Below are positions 1-9,401 of a DNA stretch of 58,062 nt, piece after piece. The translations under genes and the position numbers were made by a program. Each line of letters begins with the position of its first letter. The stretch's first letter is position 1. The notes under the pieces were generated by a model. That model saw nothing but the letters and a program-made list of their open reading frames with translations. It had not been told where the DNA came from and did no database searches. The stretch covers positions 1-58,062 of the forward strand of contig JAKOYD010000109.1 of NCBI GenBank assembly GCA_029780695.1. Direction: 5' to 3'. The DNA is from Pseudomonadota bacterium (GTDB lineage: Bacteria > Pseudomonadota > Gammaproteobacteria > Burkholderiales > Burkholderiaceae_C).

Positions 1-143
1 TGCGGTGCGATTTCTTCGCACAGCGCAGCCCAGGGCACCAGCGCATCCATGGTCTTGAGGAACTCGTCGCGCCGCGTGGGCTTGCGATGTTGTTCAAAAC
101 CCGACTGTGCGTCGGCTGCCATGGCAAGGGTCTGCTGCTTCAT
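1..143 (-). CDS. IS5 family transposase, N-terminal part (partial)
   Basis: Reading the minus strand from an ATG at 143 gives an open 47-codon stretch that begins MKQQTLAMAADAQ and continues with KPTRRDEFLKTMDALVPW. This is the N-terminal region typical of IS5-group DDE transposases (DUF772 region). The catalytic DDE domain lies outside the window. The reading frame is intact as far as it can be seen. Whether the element is complete and active cannot be judged here. Confidence 0.8.
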   Translation of the reverse strand, partial: MKQQTLAMAADAQSGFEQHRKPTRRDEFLKTMDALVPWAALCEEIAP

Positions 144-201
144 GGCCCCGTAATTTACCCAGCCTGCAGCTACAGCGGGGACTTTTTCAGCATTGCCTTA
201 A
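1..201 (-). mobile_element. End of an IS5-family insertion sequence (cut by window edge)
   Basis: The stretch holds the start of an IS5-type transposase (positions 1-143) and its upstream leader. The leader runs to an AT-rich sequence near 183-205 (tttttcagcattgccttaat) where I place the element end. A TTAG or TTAA tetranucleotide at about 198-205 fits the YTAR target preference known for the IS5 group. The exact terminus is uncertain because the other inverted repeat is outside the window. The element abuts the 3' end of the hydantoinase B gene. Confidence 0.6.
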
Positions 202-224
202 TTAGTAGCGATTTGATCGGGGGG

Positions 225-1973
225 TTACGCCCGCTGCGCGGTGGGCGTGCCCGTCCAGTCGCGGGTGTCCACCCGCACGCCGTATTCCTTCTCGGCGGCT
301 GCGGGCGACACATAGCCGTTCTTCACGTCGTGCACCACCTTGTCGATGGGACGCTGCATGGGGTGGCCCCAGCCGCCGCCACCTGGGTTGATGGTGCCCA
401 CGCGCTCGCCGGGATGGATGGCGATGATGGCGTTGGTGCGCATCACTTCCACCACCTCGTCGCCCTGCTTGCGCTCGATGCGGCCGAGCTTGAGCTCTTC
501 GCAGGCGCTGTGCGCGCCGTTGGCGCCCCCGGCGGGGTAATGGCGGCCCTCGCCGAAGCTGATGACGGTCATCTCATGGCCCAGCGGCTCCACTTCCCAC
601 TGCGTGGCGCAGCCGCCGCGGAACTGGCCAGCGCCGCCCGAGTCCTGGACCAGGCCGTAGCGGTGGATCTGGATCGGGTAGCTGTATTCCAGGATTTCGA
701 TGTCGCCCGAAGTCAGCGCGCCAAAGCAGCACTCGGGGCCGACGGCGTTCCAGCCGTCTTGCGCGTTGGTGGCGCCCGCGCCGCCGATCAGCGAAGCCAG
801 CACCATGGTCACGTACTCCTCGCCGGTGCGCTGGTCGCGGCCCGCGATGTTGATGCCGCTGGAATGGCACCATGTGCCCACGGCGCGTTCGGGCGAGGCT
901 TTTTCCAGCGCCAGCCGCACCGCGTCGCACAGCGTTTCCATCGGCGTGGTGGTGCAGTTGACGTGCGGCGCCGGCTCCTGTGCGTTGCACAGCGTGCCCT
1001 TGGGCCCGAGGTCTATCGTCACGCAGCGGTACAAGCCCTCGTTGTAGGGCGGCGCCACCTTGGCGAACATCATCAGCCCCAGATAGATGCCCGAGTAGGA
1101 GTTGCCGGCGTAGGAATTGATGAAGTACGGCACCTGCGGCGGGCTGCTGATGGCGATGTGCACGCCATCGCCCTTGATGGTGACCTGGGCGCCGATGGTC
1201 AATTCACCCAGCCCGTGGCCGGCGTCCTCCAGCACGGCACTGGCTTCGTACGTGCCGTCGGGCACGGCGGCGATCAAGGCGCGCATCGAGCGATCGGCCA
1301 TGTCCATCAGCTCGTCCAGGCAATCGCTGACCTGCTCGGGGCCGTACTTGTCGCACAAGGCAATCATGTTGCGCTCACCGATCTGCACCGTGCCCAGTTG
1401 CGCGCGCAGATCGCCTTCCCAGTCGCGGAGCGAGCGCACGTTGGCCAGCAGAAAGTTGATGACGTCCTTGCGCTCCCTGCCTTTGTCGTACAGCTTGATG
1501 GGCGGTATGCGCAGCCCCTCGGCATAGATTTCCTTGGCGTCGGGGTTGTAGCCGGCCGGCACCGGGCCGCCGATGTCGGTCACGTGGCCCTTGCACACGC
1601 TCCAGAACATCAGCTTGCCCTGGTAGAACACCGGCTTGTACATGCAGCAGTCGAGGATGTGGCTGCCCATGAGCACGGGGTCGTTGTGATAGATCACGTC
1701 CCCCTCGTGCACGTCGTCACCCAGGTAGTGGATGACCGCCTTCATCGCCGGCATCAGGCCGCCCAGGTGGATCGGAATGTCCTGCCCCTGGATGATCATC
1801 TCGCCCCTGGCGTTGAACAGCGCGTTGGAGTAGTCGTGCGCCACGTTGAACACGCTGGAGCGCGCGGTTTTCTCCAGCGTCATCGACATCTCGCGCTGCG
1901 TGGTCTCCAGCGCGCCGCGAATCACGGCCAGGGTGATGGGATCTACTTTGCGACCTTGCGCCTTGCGGTTCAT
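225..1973 (-). CDS. hyuB: Hydantoinase B / 5-oxoprolinase-type subunit (HyuB)
   Basis: The 582-residue protein is a full-length member of the hydantoinase B/oxoprolinase family. Together with a HyuA subunit, these enzymes catalyse ATP-dependent opening of hydantoin, N-methylhydantoin or 5-oxoproline rings in the cytoplasm. Family hallmarks seen include DPITLAVIRGAL near the N-terminus, HGDQ-like metal-region residues (HNDP, SHILD), and the C-terminal glycine stretches NPGGGGWGHP and SGGAGQFRGG. The ATG at 1973 follows a purine-rich stretch and gives the family's usual N-terminus. The usual hyuA partner is not adjacent: an IS5 element lies just downstream and a lysR gene upstream on the same strand. 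The substrate cannot be told from sequence. Family assignment is firm; pairing is unknown. Confidence 0.9.
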   Translation of the reverse strand: MNRKAQGRKVDPITLAVIRGALETTQREMSMTLEKTARSSVFNVAHDYSNALFNARGEMIIQGQDIPIHLGGLMPAMKAVIHYLGDDVHEGDVIYHNDPVLMGSHILDCCMYKPVFYQGKLMFWSVCKGHVTDIGGPVPAGYNPDAKEIYAEGLRIPPIKLYDKGRERKDVINFLLANVRSLRDWEGDLRAQLGTVQIGERNMIALCDKYGPEQVSDCLDELMDMADRSMRALIAAVPDGTYEASAVLEDAGHGLGELTIGAQVTIKGDGVHIAISSPPQVPYFINSYAGNSYSGIYLGLMMFAKVAPPYNEGLYRCVTIDLGPKGTLCNAQEPAPHVNCTTTPMETLCDAVRLALEKASPERAVGTWCHSSGINIAGRDQRTGEEYVTMVLASLIGGAGATNAQDGWNAVGPECCFGALTSGDIEILEYSYPIQIHRYGLVQDSGGAGQFRGGCATQWEVEPLGHEMTVISFGEGRHYPAGGANGAHSACEELKLGRIERKQGDEVVEVMRTNAIIAIHPGERVGTINPGGGGWGHPMQRPIDKVVHDVKNGYVSPAAAEKEYGVRVDTRDWTGTPTAQRA

Positions 1974-2138
1974 GCTGTCTCCTGTGTGTGAACCGCGCCC
2001 ATGGCCGATTCATTGGCCGCTAAGGTATGGGAGACAGGCTTTGGCCGCTTGCCGACGCGCGCACAAAGCCATGCGTACGCGCGCACATGCGGGAAACTCC
2101 CGATCTCGCCTGGCGCCCGTGCACTTGCAGCGTACTGG

Positions 2139-3032
2139 TCAGGCGGCGTGCAGACCGCGCACGATCTGAATGAAGGCTGGCAGCCCTGGCTGCTGATGCG
2201 CCGGGTTCCACAAGCATCGGGTCTCATAGCGCGGCAGCGCGCCGTGGGGGTCGCTCACCGATATGAACGCAGCACCCGCCAAGCCAGCCTGCTGCAAGGC
2301 CGCCGGCACCAGGGCAACCGCCAGTCCCTGCGCCACCAGCGACACCACGCTCAACCAGTGCCGCAGCTCATGCAAGGGCTGCGGCGTAAAACCGGCGGCC
2401 TGGCAGGCGTTCAGGATGCGCGCATGGTAGTCGGGCGACACCTCGCGCGAGACCAGGGCCAGCGGCTCGTCCGCCAGGGCGCGCAGCGCCAGCGTGCGCT
2501 GTCGCCCCAGCGCGTGCCCGCTGGGCACGCAGGCGACAAAAGGCTGGCTGGACACCAGGCGTTCGCACAAACCCATCGGCGCCTGCGACACATGGGCAAA
2601 ACCGACGTCCAGCCGTGCGTGCTGCAGTTCAACGATCTGCTCGCTCGAACTCAGCTCACGCAGTGTCACCGCCAGTCGCGCATGCTCGGTCTGAAAGTGC
2701 CGCAGTATCTGCGGCAAGCCGCGGTACAGCATGGTTCCAGCAAAGCCGATGGAAAGCCGCCCCACCTGCCCGTTGGCCGCATCGCGCGCGGCAAGCAGGG
2801 CTTGCTGCGCGCGTTCCAGCGCCGAGCGCGCCGCCGGCACCAGCGCCTGACCGGCCGCCGTGAGCCGCACGCCACGGCTGTTGCGCGTGAACAACGGCGC
2901 GCCCACCTCGGACTCGAGCTGCTGAATCGCCACCGTGAGTGGAGGCTGGCTAAGCCCCAGGCGCTGCGCCGCTCGCCCGAAATGCAACTCGTCCGACAGG
3001 GCCAGAAAATAGCGCAGGTGACGCAGCTCCAT
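2139..3032 (-). CDS. LysR-type transcriptional regulator (likely regulator of gcdH)
   Basis: The 297-residue protein has the LysR layout. An N-terminal winged HTH spans about residues 1-60 (MELRHLRYFLALSDELHFG, RLGLSQPPLTVAIQQLE). The effector-binding domain spans about residues 90-290. It is transcribed divergently from the glutaryl-CoA dehydrogenase gene with about 110 bp between start codons, the classic arrangement for a LysR regulator and its target. Regulation of glutarate/lysine catabolism is therefore inferred. It could also read through to hyuB, which lies downstream on the same strand after 165 bp. The inducer is not predictable from the sequence. Confidence 0.87.
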   Translation of the reverse strand: MELRHLRYFLALSDELHFGRAAQRLGLSQPPLTVAIQQLESEVGAPLFTRNSRGVRLTAAGQALVPAARSALERAQQALLAARDAANGQVGRLSIGFAGTMLYRGLPQILRHFQTEHARLAVTLRELSSSEQIVELQHARLDVGFAHVSQAPMGLCERLVSSQPFVACVPSGHALGRQRTLALRALADEPLALVSREVSPDYHARILNACQAAGFTPQPLHELRHWLSVVSLVAQGLAVALVPAALQQAGLAGAAFISVSDPHGALPRYETRCLWNPAHQQPGLPAFIQIVRGLHAA

Positions 3033-3039
3033 GGATAGT

Positions 3040-3054
3040 TATTGCAAATTAATA
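3040..3054. promoter_or_regulatory. Candidate LysR binding box (T-N11-A)
   Basis: The lysR-gcdH intergenic region contains TATTGCAAATTAATA, a T-N11-A type sequence with TATT/AATA dyad ends. It lies only 8 bp before the lysR start codon, in an AT-rich stretch within GC-rich DNA. This matches the usual autoregulatory LysR site, but the call rests on motif form alone. Confidence 0.45.
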
Positions 3055-3142
3055 AATCGGTATTTGATATTAGACAGCTATTCATGAGGACGGCACAATG
3101 GTGCGATTCCCCATTCACCCTTACGCACACGGAGACACGCAC

Positions 3143-4330
3143 ATGGCCACCTCTAAAGCCGGCTTCAACTGGGAAGACCCGTTCCTGCTCAGCCAGCAAC
3201 TGACCGAAGACGAGCGCCAGGTGCAGGACGCCGCCCGCGCCTACTGCCAGGAAAAGCTGCTGCCGCGCGTGCAGATGGCCTTCCGCAACGAAACGACCGA
3301 CGTCGCCATCTTTCGTGAAATGGGCGAACTGGGCCTGCTGGGCCCGACCATCCCCGAGCAGTACGGCGGCGCGGGCCTGAACTACGTCTGCTACGGCCTG
3401 GTGGCGCGCGAGGTCGAGCGCGTGGACTCAGGCTACCGCAGCATGATGAGCGTGCAAAGCTCGCTGGTCATGGTGCCCATCAACGAATTTGGCACCGAGG
3501 CGCAGAAGAAAAAATACCTGCCCAAGCTGGCCAGCGGCGAATGGATCGGCTGCTTTGGCCTGACCGAGCCCAACCACGGCAGCGACCCCGGCAGCATGAT
3601 CACGCGGGCGAAGAAAGTCGATGGCGGCTATTCATTGAGCGGCGCCAAGATGTGGATCACCAACAGCCCCATCGCCGACGTGTTCGTCGTCTGGGCCAAG
3701 GACGACGGTGGCCAGATCCGCGGCTTCATTCTGGAAAAAGGCTGGAAGGGCCTGAGCGCCCCGGCCGTGCACGGCAAGGTCGGCCTGCGCGCCAGCATCA
3801 CGGGCGAAATCGTGATGGACGAAGTCTTCGTGCCCGAAGCAAACGCCTTCCCCGACGTGCGCGGCCTCAAAGGCCCGTTCACCTGCCTGAACAGCGCGCG
3901 CTACGGCATCGCCTGGGGCGCGCTGGGCGCGGCAGAAGACTGCTACACCCGCGCCCGCCAGTACACGCTGGACCGCATCCAGTTCGGCCGCCCGCTGGCC
4001 GCCAACCAGCTCATCCAGAAAAAGCTGGCCGACATGCTGACCGACATCAGTTTGGGCCTGCAAGGCTGCCTGCGCCTGGGCCGCATGAAGGACGAAGGCA
4101 TCGCCCCGGTCGAACTGACCTCGATCCTGAAGCGCAACAGCTGCGGCAAGGCCCTCGACATTGCCCGCCAGGCCCGCGACATGATGGGCGGCAACGGCAT
4201 CAGCGACGAATTCGGCGTGGCGCGCCACCTGGTGAACCTGGAGGTGGTGAACACCTATGAGGGGACGCATGACGTGCATGCGCTGATTCTGGGAAGGGCG
4301 ATTACGGGGATTGCGGCGTTTGCTAATTGA
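3143..4330 (+). CDS. gcdH: Glutaryl-CoA dehydrogenase
   Basis: The 395-residue FAD flavoprotein of the acyl-CoA dehydrogenase superfamily should convert glutaryl-CoA to crotonyl-CoA plus CO2 in lysine, hydroxylysine and tryptophan degradation, passing electrons to ETF. Visible features are the N-terminal [16 protein letters not shown], the FAD/substrate region [16 protein letters not shown], and [20 protein letters not shown] near the C-terminus. That last motif carries the catalytic glutamate at about residue 373. The ATG at 3143 is preceded by GGAGAC and gives the family's N-terminus; an in-frame ATG at 3098 is less likely. Its last 8 bases overlap the 3' end of the convergent DUF4236 gene. 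A divergent lysR gene probably controls it. Confidence 0.95.
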   Translation: MATSKAGFNWEDPFLLSQQLTEDERQVQDAARAYCQEKLLPRVQMAFRNETTDVAIFREMGELGLLGPTIPEQYGGAGLNYVCYGLVAREVERVDSGYRSMMSVQSSLVMVPINEFGTEAQKKKYLPKLASGEWIGCFGLTEPNHGSDPGSMITRAKKVDGGYSLSGAKMWITNSPIADVFVVWAKDDGGQIRGFILEKGWKGLSAPAVHGKVGLRASITGEIVMDEVFVPEANAFPDVRGLKGPFTCLNSARYGIAWGALGAAEDCYTRARQYTLDRIQFGRPLAANQLIQKKLADMLTDISLGLQGCLRLGRMKDEGIAPVELTSILKRNSCGKALDIARQARDMMGGNGISDEFGVARHLVNLEVVNTYEGTHDVHALILGRAITGIAAFAN

Positions 4331-5504
4331 ACTCTTTCACGTTGGGAATTGGAGCAGCGATGCGTTTAATGCCTTCTAGCAACGCTGCCCACTCCTTGGC
4401 AAATGTCAATGCAGCTACCGCGTTGCTCACTAGGTATTCTTCGTTCAATCCCGTATCGGACTTGAAAATCAGCGTGGCATATTGGGCAATTGGTATTTCA
4501 TAGTTGTCCCTGAAGCGCCGGTCCGGGCTTCCATCCTTGTTTACTTTGGCCCAAGTCTTTCCGATAACACTTGCGTCGCCCGGCAATGCCTCCTGCTCAA
4601 TGAATCCAAAGGGTTCGGCCGCAAACCTAATTTCTTTGTACTCTAGTAACGCGAAATTTCGCTCCCCCGCAAAATAGACTACAAAAAATGGGAACAGGAA
4701 CAAGTCACCTCCATTAGCATTCTCCAGGTGCGGCACGCTTAGTTCAGACTCAATGACCTCACAGCTACCCAGCTTGAAGCAAACTAGCCTGCGTTCTATC
4801 GCACGGGTTGCCGAAGATCGCTCGACAAACTGATTGACTGCACGCTGACTCACCGTATCCCAGATGCGATCTGATCGAGCCATTTCGGCGAAGCAATCCG
4901 AAAAGCGCGCATAGATGGATTTCAACGCCTGTGGAAACTCAATCTGCGCACCAATCCTACAAAGCCTCAACTGCTCCTCAAGTTCAGTACTCCTAGCACG
5001 AGCTTCTTCCGCACTAGCTTTAATTTCTGCAAACGTCGCTTTTCGTACCCTGCGCAGAAACCAACCGTTGCGCCAGCTGTCGTATTTGTCGACAGCAAGA
5101 AGTTCTAGAGATCTAGCGTCTTCCAATGCTCGTGTTGTGTCAGCGTGTAGCGAACGAGCACGACCTAATAGCTCTTTAAACTCTTCCAAGCCTTGCGTCG
5201 TCAGAAAGCCTGAGCCTGCACTTTCGATTTGCTCCGCGCGTGAATTTATTTGCGGCGGGGCGGCATCTGGCTTTGATGCTTGATGCCGTGGCTCGATTGG
5301 AATTTGAACTGATTCTCTTTCTGGTCCTGCAAGGGTTTGGCGATATGACAAGCCCGTACCCGGTACCCGCGTCGTTAAATGAGTTCCCCTGGCTCCACTT
5401 GTAAGGCGAAACGGCCCTACACCTACTGACGTGGACACACCACTGGGCGATAGTGTCAATCGCACACCGGGGATAGGCGAGAACGACTTACGAAAGCGCC
5501 ACAT
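4323..5504 (-). CDS. DUF4236-domain protein, function unknown
   Basis: The 393-residue protein begins with a DUF4236-type domain (about residues 1-60: [20 protein letters not shown], then [16 protein letters not shown] and [11 protein letters not shown]). A Glu/Arg-rich stretch of about 80 residues that looks coiled-coil-forming follows (about 105-190). The C-terminal 200 residues are not recognised and include aromatic-rich strands such as [11 protein letters not shown]. Codon use is clearly AT-richer than the flanking genes, with many TTA, AGA, ATA and ACT codons. This suggests recent acquisition. It converges on gcdH with an 8-bp overlap and shares orientation with the EVE gene downstream. 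No function is assigned; similar N-terminal domains occur in phage- and accessory-region proteins. Confidence 0.8.
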   Translation of the reverse strand: MWRFRKSFSPIPGVRLTLSPSGVSTSVGVGPFRLTSGARGTHLTTRVPGTGLSYRQTLAGPERESVQIPIEPRHQASKPDAAPPQINSRAEQIESAGSGFLTTQGLEEFKELLGRARSLHADTTRALEDARSLELLAVDKYDSWRNGWFLRRVRKATFAEIKASAEEARARSTELEEQLRLCRIGAQIEFPQALKSIYARFSDCFAEMARSDRIWDTVSQRAVNQFVERSSATRAIERRLVCFKLGSCEVIESELSVPHLENANGGDLFLFPFFVVYFAGERNFALLEYKEIRFAAEPFGFIEQEALPGDASVIGKTWAKVNKDGSPDRRFRDNYEIPIAQYATLIFKSDTGLNEEYLVSNAVAALTFAKEWAALLEGIKRIAAPIPNVKEFN

Positions 5505-5540
5505 AGTTGAATAAGAGTACGCCGCTTGTCGGCCGAGAAG

Positions 5541-6020
<480 letters not shown>

Positions 6021-6057
6021 GCCGAGCATTGTGGCGCGGCCGGCGACAATGCCGCGC

Positions 6058-7107
6058 ATGTCCGCAACGCCACACCCTTTTGACACCCTGACGCCCGACT
6101 TCGTGATGGACGCACTCGCCAGCGTCGACCTGGTGGGCGATGGGCGGCTGATGGCGCTGAATTCGTACGAGAACCGCGTCTACCTCGCGCACCTGGAGCC
6201 CGGCACGCCGCTGGCGGACGCGCACGCGGCCGTGGTGCTCAAGTTCTACCGGCCCGGCCGCTGGAGCGCGGCGCAGATCGAGGAAGAACACGCCTTCGCG
6301 CATGAGCTGATGGCGGCCGAGGTGCCGGTGGTGGGGCCGCTGGTGCTGGGCGGGCGCACGCTGCATGCGCACGACGGCGCGCTGTTTTCCGTCAGCCCGC
6401 GGCGCGGCGGGCGCACGCCCGAGCTGAGCGACGGCGAAACGCTGGAATGGATCGGCCGCTTCATCGCCCGGCTGCACACCGTGGGTGCGCGGCGTGGGTT
6501 TGCGCAGCGGCTCGCAGTGGACGTGGCCAGCTACGGCACCGAGCCGCGCGACTGGCTGCTGGCACACGGCGCGCTGCCGCTGGAGGTGGAGCGCGCGTGG
6601 GCCGACATCAGCCAGAAAGCTATCGATTGCATAGCTGACTGCGCCGATTGGACAAGCGCTGGAGGCCAAAAACCTTCTGAATCTGGCGCGGTGGCGACGT
6701 TGCGCCTGCACGCCGACTGCCACCCCGGCAACATCCTGTGGACGCCGGCCGACCAGCCCGGCGGCGGGCCGCATTTTGTCGACCTGGACGACTGTCGCAG
6801 CGGGCCGGCGGTGCAGGATTTGTGGATGCTGCTGCCCGGCGAACGCGCCGAACGCCAGCGCGCGCTGGTGGCGCTGCTGGACGGCTACGAGCAGATGCGC
6901 GAATTCGACCGCCGCGAGCTGGCGCTGATCGAGCCGCTGCGCACGCTGCGCCTGATTCACTACAGCGCCTGGGTCGCGCGGCGCTGGGACGACCCGGCGT
7001 TTCCGGCCGCCTTCCCCGACTTCGGCACGCCGGACTACTGGCGCGGGCAGATCGACACGCTGGTCGATCAAATTGAGGCGATGCAGGCGCCGCCGCTGGT
7101 GGGGTAG
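6058..7107 (+). CDS. srkA: SrkA/RdoA-type stress response serine/threonine kinase
   Basis: This 349-residue cytoplasmic kinase of the aminoglycoside-phosphotransferase-like fold resembles E. coli YihE (SrkA). YihE phosphorylates Ser/Thr and protects against envelope-stress-induced death. The N-terminal TPDFVMDALASVDLVGDGRL and NSYENRVYLAHLE, the catalytic loop LRLHADCHPGNILW and the Mg-binding FVDLDDCRSGPAVQDLWML are all present. Start at 6058 (MSATPHPF); the in-frame ATG at 6049 is an alternative. Oddly, about residues 187-208 are encoded by DNA that looks like the dispersed comamonad repeat (6616-6680). They sit as a surface-type insertion just before the catalytic loop. It is divergent from the EVE gene. 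Confidence 0.9.
   Translation: MSATPHPFDTLTPDFVMDALASVDLVGDGRLMALNSYENRVYLAHLEPGTPLADAHAAVVLKFYRPGRWSAAQIEEEHAFAHELMAAEVPVVGPLVLGGRTLHAHDGALFSVSPRRGGRTPELSDGETLEWIGRFIARLHTVGARRGFAQRLAVDVASYGTEPRDWLLAHGALPLEVERAWADISQKAIDCIADCADWTSAGGQKPSESGAVATLRLHADCHPGNILWTPADQPGGGPHFVDLDDCRSGPAVQDLWMLLPGERAERQRALVALLDGYEQMREFDRRELALIEPLRTLRLIHYSAWVARRWDDPAFPAAFPDFGTPDYWRGQIDTLVDQIEAMQAPPLVG
6616..6680 (+). repeat. Family-A repeat inside srkA
   Basis: AAAGCTATCGATTGCATAGC followed by 'gcgccgattggacaagcgctgg' and an A-rich end matches the shape of the intergenic family-A repeats at 20531 and 52567. It is translated in frame in SrkA. Confidence 0.6.
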
Positions 7108-7135
7108 GCCACGGCAGCGGCTGTTGCATACCGCG

Positions 7136-7200
7136 CGACAACCGGACGCGAAGGACGCGCGAAGGACGCAAAAGAACAGCCCAAAAGTTTTCCTTGCACT
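7136..7200 (+). repeat. Family-B repeat (single arm)
   Basis: 'caaccggacgcgaaggacgc' and a second 'gcgaaggacgcaaaagaaca' match the left arms at 22031 and 43914; the mirror arm is missing. Confidence 0.6.
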
Positions 7201-7227
7201 TTTTTTGCCGCACCGCGCGATTCCACC

Positions 7228-7286
7228 ATCAAAAAAGGGGCTTGCCTATGCTGAAAAAGCGCCAGTAGCTCGCCTATTCATAGCAA
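7228..7286 (-). repeat. Family-A repeat (srkA-phoD gap)
   Basis: The copy has an A-tract end, 'aagcgccagtagctcgc' and 'ttcatagc', i.e. the family core and dyad. Confidence 0.5.
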
Positions 7287-7404
7287 ACGTTCGTGCCGAG
7301 CGAGGGGGCGTCACGACGGCGTCACGCCTTGGGGCGATAACCGGGCCGCGATGCCCGCTGTGCCTTCGGCGGGGTTGTTTCCACCCACTCGATCCCACGA
7401 CGCC

Positions 7405-9126
7405 ATGGCCATGCACCGCCCCGACCGCCGCGCCTTCATCATCCGCCTGTCTTCGCTGGCCGCCGTGTCCGGCACGGGCCTGGCGCTCAGCGCCTGCGGC
7501 GGCAGCGACGACGAGCCGGTGCCGCGGTTTGGCTACGGCGTGGCCAGCGGCGACCCGCTGGCCGACCGCGTGATCCTGTGGACGCACGCGCGCTTTGACG
7601 GCAGCGCGGACGACGTCGAGCTGGTGTGGGAAGTGGCGCGCGACGCGGCCTTCAGCCAGATCGTCGCCAGCGGCAAGACCCGCGCCAGCGCCGCCAGCGG
7701 CCACACCGCCAAGGCCGACGCCACGGGCCTGGCCGCCGGGCAAAGCTATTACTACCGATTTCGCCACGACGTGGACGGCAACGACCCGGCGCGCCTGTCG
7801 CCGGTGGGCCGCACGCGCACGCTGCCGGCGGCGGGCGCCAGCAGCCTGGCGCTGGCGGTGCTGAGCTGCTCCAACTACCCCGCCGGCTACTTCAGCGCCT
7901 ATGCCGAGGTCACCCGCAGCGACGCGCAATACGCCGTACACCTGGGCGACTTCATCTACGAATACGGCCCCGGCGGTTACGCCAGCGCCGACGCGGCCGG
8001 TCTGTCGCGCGTGGTGGCGCCGGCCAAGGAATGCGTGACGCTGGAAGACTACCGCGCGCGCTACGCGCAGTACCGGTCCGACCCCGACAGCAAGGTGCTG
8101 GCCGCCGCCATGCCGCTGATCGCCATCTGGGACGACCACGAGATCGCCAACGACGCCTGGACCGACGGCGCCGAAAACCACCAACCCGCCACCGAAGGCG
8201 CCTTTGCCGCCCGCCGCGACGCCGCCATGACAGCCTGGCACGAATGGCTGCCGGTGCGCACGCCCGACGCGGCCGACCTGCGCAAGATCTACCGCAGCTT
8301 CGACTTTGGCGGCCTGGCCGCGCTGCACATGCTGGAGACGCGCGTCATCGCGCGCGAGCAGCAGATCACTTTTGGCGCGCTGCAAAACCCCGCCACCGCC
8401 CAAGCGGCGATGGCGGCGATGGCCTCGCCCACGCGCCAGTTGCTGGGCGCCGAGCAGTTGGGCTGGCTGCAGCGGCAAATGGCCCAATCCACCGCCACCT
8501 GGCAGGTGCTGGGCCAGCAGGTGCTGATGGCGCGCATGACCTTTCCGGTCAGCGTGCTGGCAGCCCTCAACCCGGCCAACACCTCACCCGGCGCGCAGGC
8601 CGCCGGCATGAAGGCGATTCAGGATTACCTGGCCGCCAAGCAGACCGCCGCGCAAAACCCCGCCGCACTGACCGACGCGCAGCGCGCCCTGCTCGACCCG
8701 CGGAAAAACCCCAAGCTGGGCTACAACCTGGATGCGTGGGACGGCTACCCCGCCGCGCGCGAGCAGGTGCTGGCCAGCGCCGCGCAACTGAAGAAAAAGC
8801 TGGTTGTGCTGGCCGGCGACACCCACAACGCGTGGGCCAGCCAGCTGACGCTGATGGACGGCCGCGTGGTCGGCCACGAATTCGGCACCACCAGCATCAG
8901 CTCGCCCGGCATGGAGGAATACCTGGCCGCGCTGGCGCCGGCGCAGACGCAGCAAATCTTCATGGGCGTGGTCGACGACCTGAAATACGCCGAGACGGCA
9001 CGCCGCGGCTTTCTGCTGATGCGCTTTACGCCGACCGAGGCCAGCGGGCAGTGGCATTACGTCAGCACCGTCAAGTCGCGCCATTACACGACCGCGAAGA
9101 GCGACGTGGTGACCGCGCGCGGCTGA
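7405..9126 (+). CDS. phoD: PhoD-family alkaline phosphatase/phosphodiesterase, Tat-exported
   Basis: The 573-residue protein starts with a twin-arginine signal (RPDRRAFIIRLSSLAA). This runs into LALSAC, which also matches a lipobox, so it may be a Tat-exported lipoprotein. A fibronectin-like PhoD N-terminal domain follows (FGYGVASGDPLADRVILWT), then the metallophosphatase domain. Metal-site motifs are VHLGDFIYEYG (about residue 178-188), IWDDHEIANDAW, and VVLAGDTHNAWASQL near the C-terminus. PhoD enzymes release phosphate from mono- and diesters outside the cytoplasm using Ca/Fe. Start chosen at MAMHRPDRR, where the Tat motif sits 4-10 residues from the N-terminus. No pho box was recognised upstream, so phosphate control is unproven. 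Confidence 0.92.
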   Translation: MAMHRPDRRAFIIRLSSLAAVSGTGLALSACGGSDDEPVPRFGYGVASGDPLADRVILWTHARFDGSADDVELVWEVARDAAFSQIVASGKTRASAASGHTAKADATGLAAGQSYYYRFRHDVDGNDPARLSPVGRTRTLPAAGASSLALAVLSCSNYPAGYFSAYAEVTRSDAQYAVHLGDFIYEYGPGGYASADAAGLSRVVAPAKECVTLEDYRARYAQYRSDPDSKVLAAAMPLIAIWDDHEIANDAWTDGAENHQPATEGAFAARRDAAMTAWHEWLPVRTPDAADLRKIYRSFDFGGLAALHMLETRVIAREQQITFGALQNPATAQAAMAAMASPTRQLLGAEQLGWLQRQMAQSTATWQVLGQQVLMARMTFPVSVLAALNPANTSPGAQAAGMKAIQDYLAAKQTAAQNPAALTDAQRALLDPRKNPKLGYNLDAWDGYPAAREQVLASAAQLKKKLVVLAGDTHNAWASQLTLMDGRVVGHEFGTTSISSPGMEEYLAALAPAQTQQIFMGVVDDLKYAETARRGFLLMRFTPTEASGQWHYVSTVKSRHYTTAKSDVVTARG

Positions 9127-9375
9127 CGGCGCACACGGGCGCGGCCGTGCGTGCTGGCGCACGCTGGCGCGCTTTGATGCGCGGGAAAATCTTCGCTTCG
9201 GCTGACAACCCAACCCCTGGGGGCGAGCCGCCGATCTGCGCCGACGCCCGCCTGCCGTTGCAATGTCAAGCCAAAATGCCGCCTTGGCCTTGCACAGAAA
9301 GCGCTTGCAGCTATTTTTTTGATAGCAAATAGCGCGTCGCTCGGCGCTTGACGCCTTTGCATCGACTGCGTAATA
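9127..9375. other. Intergenic region upstream of the TetR gene
   Basis: The 250 bp after phoD carry a family-A repeat (about 9272-9331, with the 'gcagctatttttttgatagc' dyad). Otherwise there is GC-rich spacer without a credible gene. The repeat's dyad followed by A/T runs could act as the phoD terminator. Confidence 0.45.
9272..9331 (+). repeat. Family-A repeat (phoD-tetR gap)
   Basis: 'agaaagcgcttgcagctatt' followed by 'tttttgatagc' is the family core plus its AT-rich dyad end. Confidence 0.6.
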
Positions 9376-9397
9376 TTACTAACCAGTCAGTCAGTAA
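9376..9397. promoter_or_regulatory. TetR-type operator immediately before the regulator start codon
   Basis: The 22-bp sequence TTACTAACCAGTCAGTCAGT plus AA has dyad ends TTACTnAC and GTnAGTAA, the form of many TetR-family operators that control RND pump operons. It ends 4 bp before the ATG of the tetR gene at 9402. Bound repressor would therefore cover the translation start region, and the mRNA leader must be very short or absent. The assignment rests on symmetry and position. Confidence 0.6.
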
Positions 9398-9401
9398 TTT
9401 G

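Larger units (their letters stand above)
7108..7404. other. Intergenic region made of two repeat types
   Basis: The roughly 300 bp between srkA and phoD contain a family-B 'ggacgcgaaggacgc' repeat (about 7136-7200) followed by a family-A AT-ended repeat (about 7228-7286). A GC-rich segment then leads to phoD. I see no convincing gene. A promoter for phoD should lie in 7290-7400, but no clear -35/-10 pair stands out. Confidence 0.6.

Noticed and set aside
2001..3038. 345-codon plus-strand open frame opposite the lysR gene
   Set aside because: The LysR protein on the minus strand is complete with an HTH; the opposite frame is an Arg/Gln-rich shadow.
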